Assembly (NCBI GenBank): GCA_944325765.1
Contig: CALVBH010000047.1
Coordinates: 1 to 38,495 of the forward strand
Origin: an uncultured Bacteroidales bacterium
Lineage (GTDB): Bacteria > Bacteroidota > Bacteroidia > Bacteroidales > UBA932
Length of the DNA: 38,495 nucleotides
Direction: 5' to 3'
Within the stretch, counting starts at the first letter, position 1. Each line of letters begins with the position of its first letter. Below are positions 16,434 to 24,130 of this stretch, piece after piece. A model generated the notes under the pieces. That model was not told where the DNA came from. It was given only the letters and a program-made list of their open reading frames with translations, and searched no databases. A program made the position numbers and the translations under genes.

Positions 16434-19400
16434 ATGAAAGCCATAGCACACCTGATGACCTGCATCGCGGCCGCATTGGCAGCAGTATGCTGCAGCAGCG
16501 CCCCGAAGACTGAAGCCGAAATGATGCTTCAGGCATCGGAAGATGCCATTGCCCGCTGGGCGGGCAAAACGAAGAACATCGAGATTGCCCTCTGCGAGAA
16601 GCAGGAGGGGAAGGATACCTTTTCGGTCGAAGCCGACGGCGGCAGACTCAGAATCGAAGGCAGCAGCCCGTCAGCGATATGCTATGCTTTCAACCTTTAT
16701 CTGCGCGAAGCCTGCAATTCTATGGTAACCGTAAGCGGGAAGAATCTCGATCTTCCCGCACGGTTTCCCGACTACAGCCGCTCCGGAGTGTCCCCGTACG
16801 AACTGAGGTATTTCCTGAACGTATGCACCTTCGGATACACGGCGCCTTACTGGGACTGGGACAGATGGTCCCGCGAAATAGACTGGATGGTGATGCACGG
16901 GGTGAATATGCCGCTCGCGACAGTGGCCTCGGAAGCCATCGCCAAACGGGTCTGGATGCAGCTCGGCCTCACTTCAGAAGAAGCGGACTCGTTCTTCACG
17001 GGACCGGCCCATCTTCCGTGGCACCGTATGGGGAACATAAACTCGTTCGACGGTCCGCTGAACGACGGGTGGCACGCCTCACAGATTGAGTTGCAGCACA
17101 GGATATTGGACAGGATGCGTTCCCTCGGGATGGAGCCTGTCGCACCTGCATTCGCCGGATTCATCCCTCCGGCATTCCTTGAAAAACACCCCGAAATACA
17201 GGCCACGCGGCTCGAATGGGGCGGTTTTCCGGATGAAAACAATGTCTGCGTCCTCGCCCCGGACTCCCCGTGGTTCGAGACCATAGGGAAAATGTTCATA
17301 CACGAGTGGGAAAAGGAATTCGGAAAGGCAAAATACTGGCTCTCTGACAGTTTCAACGAGATGAAACTCCCTGTAAAGGAGGGGGATGACGCGGCCAAGC
17401 ACGCACTTCTCGCCCAGTACGGGAAAGCGATATGGAATTCCATACAGGCAGGCGATCCGGATGCAGTCTGGGTGACACAGGGATGGACATTCGGCTACCA
17501 GCACGATTTCTGGGATCAGGAAAGCCTGAAAGCCCTGCTCTCCGAAGTCCCCGACGACAGGCTGATAATCATCGACCTCGGGAACGACTATCCGAAATGG
17601 GTCTGGCACACGGAGCAGACCTGGAAGGTTCATCAGGGCTTCTACGGGAAACGCTGGATTTTCAGCTACGTGCCGAACTTCGGAGGAAAGACGTTGCCGA
17701 CAGGCGACCTGGATATGTACGCTTCGGCATCGGCTGAGGCTCTCGCATCGGAATACGCACCGACGTTGGCCGGCTTCGGCTCTGCCCCTGAAGGGATCGA
17801 CAACAACGACGTGGTCTACGAACTCCTCGCGGATATGGGCTGGACCGACGGCTGCATCGACCTGGACAGCTGGATACGGGGCTACTGCGAGGCTCGTTAC
17901 GGGTATTGCAGCGAAAAGATGGTGCAGGCCTGGAAAATCTTCAGGGAAACGGTGTACTCGTCGCTTTATTCCTATCCGAGGTACCTGTGGCAGACAGTGG
18001 TTCCCGACACGAGACGGGTCAGCGCACACGACATAAACGATGATTTCGGGAGGGCCGCGGCCCTGTTCCTGGAGTGCGCGGACGAATGTGCCGGCTCCCC
18101 TCTCTATATGGACGACGCCATCGAATTTTCGGCATTCTGGATGGGAGAACTGGCTGACAGGCACTACGAAAAGGCATTGTCGGCGCTGGACGCCGGGAAA
18201 AAGGATGAAGCCTGGAAAGAACTGGCGGAGACCATTTCCATTCTGAAAAACGCGGACAGGCTTCTCGCATCGCATTCCGACAGGAATCTCGGCGACTGGG
18301 TGGATTTCGCCGGAAAGGCATCGCACGACAAAACCTTGAAAAATACTTACGAGGCCAACGCGAAACGGCTCATCACCACCTGGGGCGGCTGGCAGGAAGA
18401 CTATGCCGCACGGTACTGGTCAGGTCTGGTTTCCGACTATTACATCCCGCGCCTCGAACTCTATTTCAACACGCAGGACGCTGAAATCCTCGACAAGTGG
18501 GAGGAAGAATGGATCCGCACACCGTATACCGGTTCCGCGAAAGGTTTCAACGACCCGATAAAGGCTGCCCGAAACTTCATCGGCTCGGACATAAACTCCC
18601 AGACCGAAGCCGCCGAGGATTTGGTGGCCCGTATAACGGGCAATGACCTCTCCTCCTCTTTCGAAGTCGTCGTCACGGGAGCGCAGAAAGACGGGAGGGA
18701 CTGGTTTTCATATTACACCGGAGACAACGGAAAGATTATCCTCTCCGGCAATGACGGCATCAGTGTGGCCAGCGCACTGAACGGCTATCTGAAAAACGAC
18801 TGCGGCTGGCACAAAAGCTGGTGCGGCTCGGATACCTCTCTCCCGGAGGTGCTTCCGCTGCCGCAGGATACGGTTTTCCGGACTTCTCCGTACAAATACC
18901 GCTACTGTCTGAACTACTGTACGTTCAACTATACTATGAGCTGGTGGGACGAGGAGAGATGGCAGCAGGAAATAGACTTTATGGCTATGAACGGCATAAA
19001 CCTGCCTCTTGCCGTGACAGGCCAGAATACCATATGGCAGAAAGTATACAGACGTCTCGGTTTCACCGATGAGGATCTGGAGAGCTTTTTCAGCGGTCCG
19101 GCCTATTTCAACTGGTTCTGGATGGGAAACCTCGACGGCTGGGGAGGACCTCTGCCGCAGAGTTTCATAGACAGGCACGAAAAACTGCAGAAATACATAT
19201 TGAAAGCGGAAAGGTCCCTCGGGATGACACCGGTACTCCCGGCCTTCACGGGACACGTACCGCCGGCATTTGCTGAGAAATTCCCGGATGTGCATATCAG
19301 GAAGACGGACTGGGTGAATTTCCCGGAAGTCTCGATTCTCGACCCCGACGAGGAACTTTTCAGCGAAATCGGACGGATGTTCATAGAGGAGCAGACCGCT

Positions 19401-20726
19401 CTCTACGGCACCGACCACTATTATACCGCAGACACATTCAACGAGAATCTTCCTCCGACAAACGACCCGGAATTCCTGGGCAAAATCAGCGAAAAGGTCT
19501 ATCATTCGATGAGTCTGGCAGACCCGGACGCCGTCTGGGTGATGCAGGGCTGGCTTTTCTACCACGAAAGGGAATTTTGGGGGAACAGGGAAATCAAGGC
19601 CCTCCTGGGAGCGGTTCCCGACGACAGGATGCTCATTCTCGACCTCTGGAGCGAAAGATATCCCGTATGGAGCAGGACGGATGCCTACTACGGGAAACCC
19701 TGGATCTGGTGCATGCTGCACAACTTCGGGCAGAACATCACGATGTCGGGAAATGCCTACAGGGTGGCTCACGACCCTGCAGCCACGCTCACCGACCCGT
19801 CTGCAGGGAAATATTGCGGCATCGGCCTGACGATGGAGGGCATAGAACAGACTCCGGTGATGTACGCCCTGATGCTCGAAAATGTCTGGAGGGATACCCC
19901 GATAGACGAAGACAGCTTCATCCGCGAGTATTTCACGAACCGTTACGGACAGGCTGACGAAAAGGCTTTCGAAGCGTGGAAAATACTGTTCGATACTGTC
20001 TTCGAGAACGACGAGAACAACGGCGGTCCGGAGTCCATCATCACCGGGCGCCCTACTTTCAAAAAGAACCCCGGCGGTACTACCACGACCAAACTGCACT
20101 ATGACAACGCCGACCTGACAAGGGCCTGGGATCTGCTGATTTCGGTTTCAGACAAACTCGGCGACAGGGACGGCTACAGATACGACCTCGTGGACATCAC
20201 GCGCCAGGTATTGGCAAACTACGCCTCGGTTCTGCAGCAAAAGGCCGCTTCCGCGTATGATGAGAGAAATTTGAGTAAATTCGAAACGGCTTCCGCTTCG
20301 TTTCTGGAACTGATAGACGATATGGAGAGCCTGCTGTCCACCAGAGAAGAGTTCCTGCTGGGCCGCTGGACGGAAGCCGCGAAGAAGATGGGTACGGATG
20401 ACTCGGAAAAGGCCCTGTACGAGAAGAATGCGCGGAATCTGCTCACTACCTGGGGAAACAGGGACTGCTACCTGCACGACTACGCCTGCAGGCAGTGGGC
20501 CGGTATGATGTCCGGCTTCTACAGGCCGCGCTGGGAAATGTTCTTCTCCGATGCCTCCGAAGCCCTTGAGGCCGGGCATCGTTTGGATACCGAAGCTTTC
20601 GAAGAGAAGTGCAGGGACTGGGAATGGAACTGGATAAGCGGACAGGAAATCTATCCGGACGAGACATCGGGAGACGAATTGGACGAATGCAAGCGCATAT
20701 ATGAAAAATATCGTGATAGCATCTGA
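16434..20726 (+). CDS. Tandem double-module GH89 alpha-N-acetylglucosaminidase
   Basis: GH89 enzymes (NAGLU family) release terminal alpha-linked GlcNAc with retention. The 1430-residue protein has an export signal (1-20, probably lipoprotein, LAAVCC) and two full GH89 copies, about 25-720 and 722-1430. Module 1: SPYELRYFLNVCTFGYTAPYWDW, catalytic Glu 309 in DSFNE and Glu 453 in APEGI. Module 2: SPYKYRYCLNYCTFNYTMSWWDE, Glu 1004 in DTFNE and Glu 1135 in TMEGI. From human NAGLU (Glu 316 and 446) these are the two catalytic acids, so both modules look active. Each module ends with the helical C-terminal domain (NLLTTWG..Y..R.WAG). Known GH89 proteins usually have one such unit. The modules are diverged, so specificities may differ. 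Confidence 0.93.
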   Translation: MKAIAHLMTCIAAALAAVCCSSAPKTEAEMMLQASEDAIARWAGKTKNIEIALCEKQEGKDTFSVEADGGRLRIEGSSPSAICYAFNLYLREACNSMVTVSGKNLDLPARFPDYSRSGVSPYELRYFLNVCTFGYTAPYWDWDRWSREIDWMVMHGVNMPLATVASEAIAKRVWMQLGLTSEEADSFFTGPAHLPWHRMGNINSFDGPLNDGWHASQIELQHRILDRMRSLGMEPVAPAFAGFIPPAFLEKHPEIQATRLEWGGFPDENNVCVLAPDSPWFETIGKMFIHEWEKEFGKAKYWLSDSFNEMKLPVKEGDDAAKHALLAQYGKAIWNSIQAGDPDAVWVTQGWTFGYQHDFWDQESLKALLSEVPDDRLIIIDLGNDYPKWVWHTEQTWKVHQGFYGKRWIFSYVPNFGGKTLPTGDLDMYASASAEALASEYAPTLAGFGSAPEGIDNNDVVYELLADMGWTDGCIDLDSWIRGYCEARYGYCSEKMVQAWKIFRETVYSSLYSYPRYLWQTVVPDTRRVSAHDINDDFGRAAALFLECADECAGSPLYMDDAIEFSAFWMGELADRHYEKALSALDAGKKDEAWKELAETISILKNADRLLASHSDRNLGDWVDFAGKASHDKTLKNTYEANAKRLITTWGGWQEDYAARYWSGLVSDYYIPRLELYFNTQDAEILDKWEEEWIRTPYTGSAKGFNDPIKAARNFIGSDINSQTEAAEDLVARITGNDLSSSFEVVVTGAQKDGRDWFSYYTGDNGKIILSGNDGISVASALNGYLKNDCGWHKSWCGSDTSLPEVLPLPQDTVFRTSPYKYRYCLNYCTFNYTMSWWDEERWQQEIDFMAMNGINLPLAVTGQNTIWQKVYRRLGFTDEDLESFFSGPAYFNWFWMGNLDGWGGPLPQSFIDRHEKLQKYILKAERSLGMTPVLPAFTGHVPPAFAEKFPDVHIRKTDWVNFPEVSILDPDEELFSEIGRMFIEEQTALYGTDHYYTADTFNENLPPTNDPEFLGKISEKVYHSMSLADPDAVWVMQGWLFYHEREFWGNREIKALLGAVPDDRMLILDLWSERYPVWSRTDAYYGKPWIWCMLHNFGQNITMSGNAYRVAHDPAATLTDPSAGKYCGIGLTMEGIEQTPVMYALMLENVWRDTPIDEDSFIREYFTNRYGQADEKAFEAWKILFDTVFENDENNGGPESIITGRPTFKKNPGGTTTTKLHYDNADLTRAWDLLISVSDKLGDRDGYRYDLVDITRQVLANYASVLQQKAASAYDERNLSKFETASASFLELIDDMESLLSTREEFLLGRWTEAAKKMGTDDSEKALYEKNARNLLTTWGNRDCYLHDYACRQWAGMMSGFYRPRWEMFFSDASEALEAGHRLDTEAFEEKCRDWEWNWISGQEIYPDETSGDELDECKRIYEKYRDSI

Positions 20727-21837
20727 TTCCTTCAAGGGATCGCTGAGTTCTTCGGAGGTGGCGGCAGCCGCCTCCGAAGGTTTCCGGGCCGTATTCCCCG
20801 AGTGCAGGGTGAAGTGTATCGGCATCGCCGACGGAGGTGAAGGGACTACAGCCGCACTGATGTCGGCTTTGGGCGGACAAACCGTGGAAATAACGGTGAA
20901 TGACCCTCTTATGCGGCCGGTAAAAGCTTCCTACGGCATTACTGAAGACGGAAGTACTGCCATTATGGAGATGTCCGCGGCAAGCGGGCTGCCTCTGCTG
21001 GACACGCATGAGAGAAACCCTCTGAAAGCCACCACATTCGGTACGGGGGAAATGATAGCCGACGCTCTCGGACGCGGATGCCGGCGGATTCTGACAGGAA
21101 TCGGAGGCAGTGCCACGAATGATGCCGGGATGGGGATGCTCTCGGCGCTGGGATTCCGGTTTCTCGATGCCGGAGGGAAGGTGCTCGAAGGTATCGGGGC
21201 GAATATGAGGCTCGTAGCCTCCGTGGACTGTTCAGGGGTTCCGGAGACTGTAAGGCAGGCTGAATTCATCGTAGCCTGCGATGTGGAGAACGTGTTCTGC
21301 GGCCGTGACGGAGCCGCATACGTTTTCGCACCTCAGAAAGGTGCCGACGGAGAGACCGTGCGGGTTTTGGATGCGGGGATGGAGAATTTCGCGGCGGTTA
21401 CGGCTTCAGTCTGCGGGACGGACATCAGGTCCGTGAAAGGTGCCGGCGCGGCAGGCGGATTGGGCGGAGCCTTCCTGGCCTATCTCGGGGGCCGGTTGGT
21501 TCCCGGTTCGGAAATGATTCTGGATGCGGTGCATTTCGACGAGGCTATGGACGGAGCGGAACTGGTAATTACCGGTGAAGGGAAAATCGACGCGCAGACA
21601 TCCATGGGGAAAATCCCGGCCGCCATATTGAAACGGGCTGCTTCACGCGGGATTCCCGTGGTGGCGATAGCCGGGTGCGTGGACAGGGATTTGCCGGAGA
21701 ATACAGGGTTCGCGGCAGTGTTCCCGGTGACAGCCGGTCCGGTAAGTCTTGACGAGGCGATGCGGCCGGATGTCGCTTACGCGAATGTACGGCGCACGGT
21801 GCGGCAGATCGCCGCCCTGCTTTCCGTGTCATCTTGA
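20701..21837 (+). CDS. Glycerate kinase (GlxK/GarK type)
   Basis: This cytosolic enzyme phosphorylates D-glycerate, usually to 2-phosphoglycerate. The 378-residue protein has the family landmarks KNIVIASDSFKGSLSS at the start, GIADGGEGT at about 41-49, GGSATNDAGMGMLSALGFRF at about 136-155, GAGAAGGLGGAFLAYLGG, and the C-terminal GEGKIDAQT..GK. The ATG lies 26 bases inside the end of the GH89 gene, so the two are almost certainly cotranscribed and coupled. The last codons and TGA come from an interspersed repeat (VSS stop), so the original C-terminus may have been altered. With the GntP permease downstream it suggests use of glycerate or a related acid. Confidence 0.9.
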   Translation: MKNIVIASDSFKGSLSSSEVAAAASEGFRAVFPECRVKCIGIADGGEGTTAALMSALGGQTVEITVNDPLMRPVKASYGITEDGSTAIMEMSAASGLPLLDTHERNPLKATTFGTGEMIADALGRGCRRILTGIGGSATNDAGMGMLSALGFRFLDAGGKVLEGIGANMRLVASVDCSGVPETVRQAEFIVACDVENVFCGRDGAAYVFAPQKGADGETVRVLDAGMENFAAVTASVCGTDIRSVKGAGAAGGLGGAFLAYLGGRLVPGSEMILDAVHFDEAMDGAELVITGEGKIDAQTSMGKIPAAILKRAASRGIPVVAIAGCVDRDLPENTGFAAVFPVTAGPVSLDEAMRPDVAYANVRRTVRQIAALLSVSS

Positions 21838-21852
21838 GCGTAGTCGAGGAAG
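21828..21852 (+). repeat. CHPERSRG-type repeat copy that supplies the glycerate kinase stop codon
   Basis: GTCATCTTGAGCGTAGTCGA starts at 21828. The TGA of the glycerate kinase gene (21835-21837) lies within it, so the repeat overlaps the 3' end of the gene. A second, better-conserved copy follows after 9 bases. Confidence 0.75.
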
Positions 21853-21861
21853 CAGCAGAGT

Positions 21862-21890
21862 GTCATCCTGAGCGCAGTCGAGGGATCTGC
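21862..21890 (+). repeat. CHPERSRG-type repeat, conserved copy
   Basis: GTCATCCTGAGCGCAGTCGA followed by GGGATCT is the classic form of this repeat. It is a direct tandem of the copy at 21828. Confidence 0.8.
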
Positions 21891-21963
21891 TTGTCGGCAA
21901 GCTCATAATATTGCAGATGTCTCGATGCAGAACCGGCAACGTTCGCACAGAATTACAATTTCC

Positions 21964-22074
21964 TGACGGAAATCAACAGTGCTCACTGCTGCCGCTCCTG
22001 CATCTTACAACGAAATATGGAAGCATTTATTGAGGGCACTGTCTATTCTGTGCCCGAAAAAATGACTTCCGTCA
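21964..22074 (+). promoter_or_regulatory. Inverted repeats in the leader of the GntP permease gene
   Basis: TGACGGAAATCA (21964-21975) is nearly the reverse complement of TGACTTCCGTCA (22063-22074), 11 of 12 positions, and the second is itself an imperfect palindrome. Between them GGGCAC (22034-22039) pairs with GTGCCC (22050-22055) over a 10-base loop. The A-run after this stem is on the wrong strand for a forward terminator. These could be operator half-sites or a leader structure controlling gntP. No TAnnTTTG box was found. Confidence 0.4.
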
Positions 22075-22093
22075 ATAAAAGAAAAATCGGATT

Positions 22094-23362
22094 ATGAACA
22101 GTGCAATAGGAGCGACTATTGGGCTATTGATAGCCATAGTATTGATTATAAAGAAGGTATCGCCGTTCTACGGGATGCTGGCCGGAGCCATTGCCGGAGG
22201 TCTTCTCTCCGGCTTCGGAATAGAAAACACCGTAGGTTATATGATTACCGGGGTCGAAGACATCACTCCGGCGATACTCAGGATACTTTCGGCGGGTGTC
22301 CTGACCGGGTCTCTGATAGTTACCGGAGCCGCAGCGTCCATCTCGAACGCGATTATGAAAAAGCTCGGAGAACGGTTCGTATATCTCGCGCTCGCCCTGC
22401 CGGCGATGATTCTCTGCGCCGTGGGCGTCTTCGTGGACGTGGCCGTCATCACTGTCGCCCCCATAGGACTGATGCTCGGCAAAAAGGCCGGGATTTCCCG
22501 ACTGACTATGCTGCTGGCACTTATCGGCGGAGGGAAATGCGGAAACATCATTTCCCCGAACCCGAACACTATCATCGCAGCCGAGAACTACGGGGCTCCC
22601 CTGCCGTCCGTGATGGGCGTGAATGTAGCGGCTGCTGTTGCAGGCCTGCTGATTACGGTCTGTGTCATACTGCCGTTGGCCGACAGATACCTGAAGAAAT
22701 TCCGGACGGACTACTCGGACATAAACGAGGGCTCAGGTGCGGATGAAACCGGACTGCCTTCTTTCGCCGCCAGCATCGCCGGGCCGTTGACAGCCATCCT
22801 GCTTCTGGCTCTCAGGCCGCTTTTCGGCATCGTGATAGACCCGTTGGTGGCACTGCCGGTCGGCGGTCTGGTCGGGATTGTGACTGCCCGCGCCTGGAAA
22901 AGGACGGGGAAAAGCCTCGTCTACGGTTTAGAGAAGATGTCGGGCGTAGCCATTCTGCTCATCGGTACAGGTGCGATCGCCGGCATCATCACTGCATCGG
23001 ATATGAAGGACGTCATCATAAATCTGCTCTCCGGCAGTGATTTGGGCGGTCTGATCATGGCTCCGCTGTCCAGCATACTGATGAGCGCGGCCGCGGCCTC
23101 AACGACCGCCGGAGCGACCATCGCTTCCGCTTCGTTCGCTCCCACAGTACTCGCTGCCGGAGTCAGCTCCGTCTGGGCCGCCGCCATGACCAACGCCGGC
23201 GCCACTGTCCTCGACCATCTCCCGCACGGGTCGTTCTTCCACGCTTCCGGCGGGGCTGCAGGGCTGAGCATAAAGGAACGACTCCGCCTGATTCCTTTCG
23301 AGTCTGCCATAGGCCTCACACTGACCCTGCTTTCCGTAGTGTCATACGTCATAGCCGGATAA
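22094..23362 (+). CDS. GntP-family permease (gluconate/glycerate-type sugar acid:H+ symporter)
   Basis: This inner-membrane transporter has 422 residues with about 11-13 hydrophobic segments along its whole length, as in GntP. Family-typical stretches are SPFYGMLAGAIAGGLLSGFGIENTV, the GGGKCGNIISPNPNTIIAAE loop, the internal repeat with GTGAIAGIITASD, and the late segment NAGATVLDHLPHGSFFHASGG. GntP members import gluconate, glycerate and related sugar acids. The glycerate kinase immediately upstream makes D-glycerate the leading candidate substrate (inference). It is 256 bases downstream of that gene, with repeats and inverted repeats between, so it may have its own promoter. Confidence 0.92.
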   Translation: MNSAIGATIGLLIAIVLIIKKVSPFYGMLAGAIAGGLLSGFGIENTVGYMITGVEDITPAILRILSAGVLTGSLIVTGAAASISNAIMKKLGERFVYLALALPAMILCAVGVFVDVAVITVAPIGLMLGKKAGISRLTMLLALIGGGKCGNIISPNPNTIIAAENYGAPLPSVMGVNVAAAVAGLLITVCVILPLADRYLKKFRTDYSDINEGSGADETGLPSFAASIAGPLTAILLLALRPLFGIVIDPLVALPVGGLVGIVTARAWKRTGKSLVYGLEKMSGVAILLIGTGAIAGIITASDMKDVIINLLSGSDLGGLIMAPLSSILMSAAAASTTAGATIASASFAPTVLAAGVSSVWAAAMTNAGATVLDHLPHGSFFHASGGAAGLSIKERLRLIPFESAIGLTLTLLSVVSYVIAG

Positions 23363-23427
23363 GGGTACAGGTTTCCCCTGACGACCCAATTAATCGATAA
23401 AAAATGACATTGTTCGGTAAATTATGG

Positions 23428-23435
23428 TATCTTTG
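23428..23435 (+). promoter_or_regulatory. -7 box TATCTTTG upstream of small outer-membrane protein 1
   Basis: TATCTTTG matches TAnnTTTG exactly. A TTG lies at 23410-23412 but only 15 bases upstream, shorter than the usual 19-21. Transcription would start near 23442, leaving an approximately 85-base leader to the ATG at 23528. Confidence 0.55.
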
Positions 23436-23527
23436 TTCCTGCCGGACACGGAAATTGCGCATAGCGCGGTGATCGCGGCATCGGCATTTACACGGAAAGA
23501 GACATCAACACATTAATTTACAGAGAT

Positions 23528-23989
23528 ATGAAAAAATTTATCTTGATTGCAGCACTTGCGCTCGGAACTGCGTTTGCCGCTGTAGCACAGCCGAAAGCCA
23601 TCGGTATCAGATGGGGGTTCAATACGGAAATAAGTTATCAGCACAATCTTGGAGGTGCCAATTTCGTCGAAGCCAACCTCGGTACTTTCGGATGGAACAG
23701 TTTCGACATTTCTTCGACATACAATTTCATGATAGCCCAGCCGAACTGGACAGACAGGGGTGAATGGGGTTTCTACGCAGGTCCTGGTCTTGCCTTGGGT
23801 TTTAACAGATATGTAAACTTTGCCATCCAGGGACAGGTTGGCCTTGAATACACGTTCTGGTTTCCTCTCCAACTGGCAGTAGACCTCAAACCGCAGTTCG
23901 GATTCTGGGCAGGACATGGTGGTGCCGGATTCTTCACTGAAGGGCTTTTCGGATTCGCACCGTCAATTTCAGTCCGCTACCGCTTCTGA
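23528..23989 (+). CDS. Small outer-membrane beta-barrel-type protein (copy 1)
   Basis: The 153-residue protein has a signal peptide MKKFILIAALALGTAFAAVAQ. The remainder is built of alternating amphipathic strands with turns, ending SVRYRF, a C-terminal Phe as needed for outer-membrane barrel insertion. It shares QPKAIGIRWGF/QPRAVGGRIGM, YNFM.A.P.WTD.G.W..YAGPGL.LG, VGLEYTF.FPLQL.VDL.P.FG and the final ISVRYRF with the gene at 25087, so the two are paralogues. The mature part, about 132 residues, would form an eight-strand barrel at most. The function is unknown. Candidates are a structural or small-ligand OmpW/OmpA-like barrel. Confidence 0.8.
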   Translation: MKKFILIAALALGTAFAAVAQPKAIGIRWGFNTEISYQHNLGGANFVEANLGTFGWNSFDISSTYNFMIAQPNWTDRGEWGFYAGPGLALGFNRYVNFAIQGQVGLEYTFWFPLQLAVDLKPQFGFWAGHGGAGFFTEGLFGFAPSISVRYRF

Positions 23990-23992
23990 AAA

Positions 23993-24130
23993 GTGAAATA
24001 AGAGGGTGACCTCAAAAGGAGGAATTTCAAGGCTTGCGAAGATGAGAAAACCGGAGTTTACTGATGTAAATGAGGATTTTCGAATCAAGCGTAACGCAGA
24101 AAGTACCCTTTTGAGTCACCCTCATTTCAC
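23993..24130. repeat. Inverted-repeat element between convergent genes
   Basis: The left arm near 23993-24019 (GTGAAAT then GAGGGTGACCTCAAAAGG) is matched in reverse by the right arm 24105-24130 (CCCTTTTGAGTCACCCTC then ATTTCAC), with small gaps. About 85 bases lie between the arms. Both arms sit just after a stop codon: outer-membrane protein 1 on plus, fic on minus. The inner part contains TTTACTGATGTAAA (24056-24069), a small hairpin. It could be a bidirectional terminator, a MITE-like element or a processing site. Confidence 0.6.
24078..24120 (-). repeat. Post-stop repeat, copy A
   Basis: This 43-base sequence includes CGAATCAAGCGTAACGCAG followed by AAAGTACCCTTTTGAGTCACC. It recurs nearly identically and in the same orientation at 26349-26392. 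It begins one base after the fic stop codon when read on the minus strand. Confidence 0.85.

Noticed and set aside
17079..18326. Minus-strand open frame of 415 codons opposite the GH89 gene
   Set aside because: Shadow of a strongly supported GH89 coding sequence, with no recognisable protein features.
22034..22061. GGGCAC/GTGCCC stem followed by A-run as a terminator
   Set aside because: The run is A on the forward strand and would precede, not follow, the stem on the reverse strand, so it is not a classic terminator in either direction.
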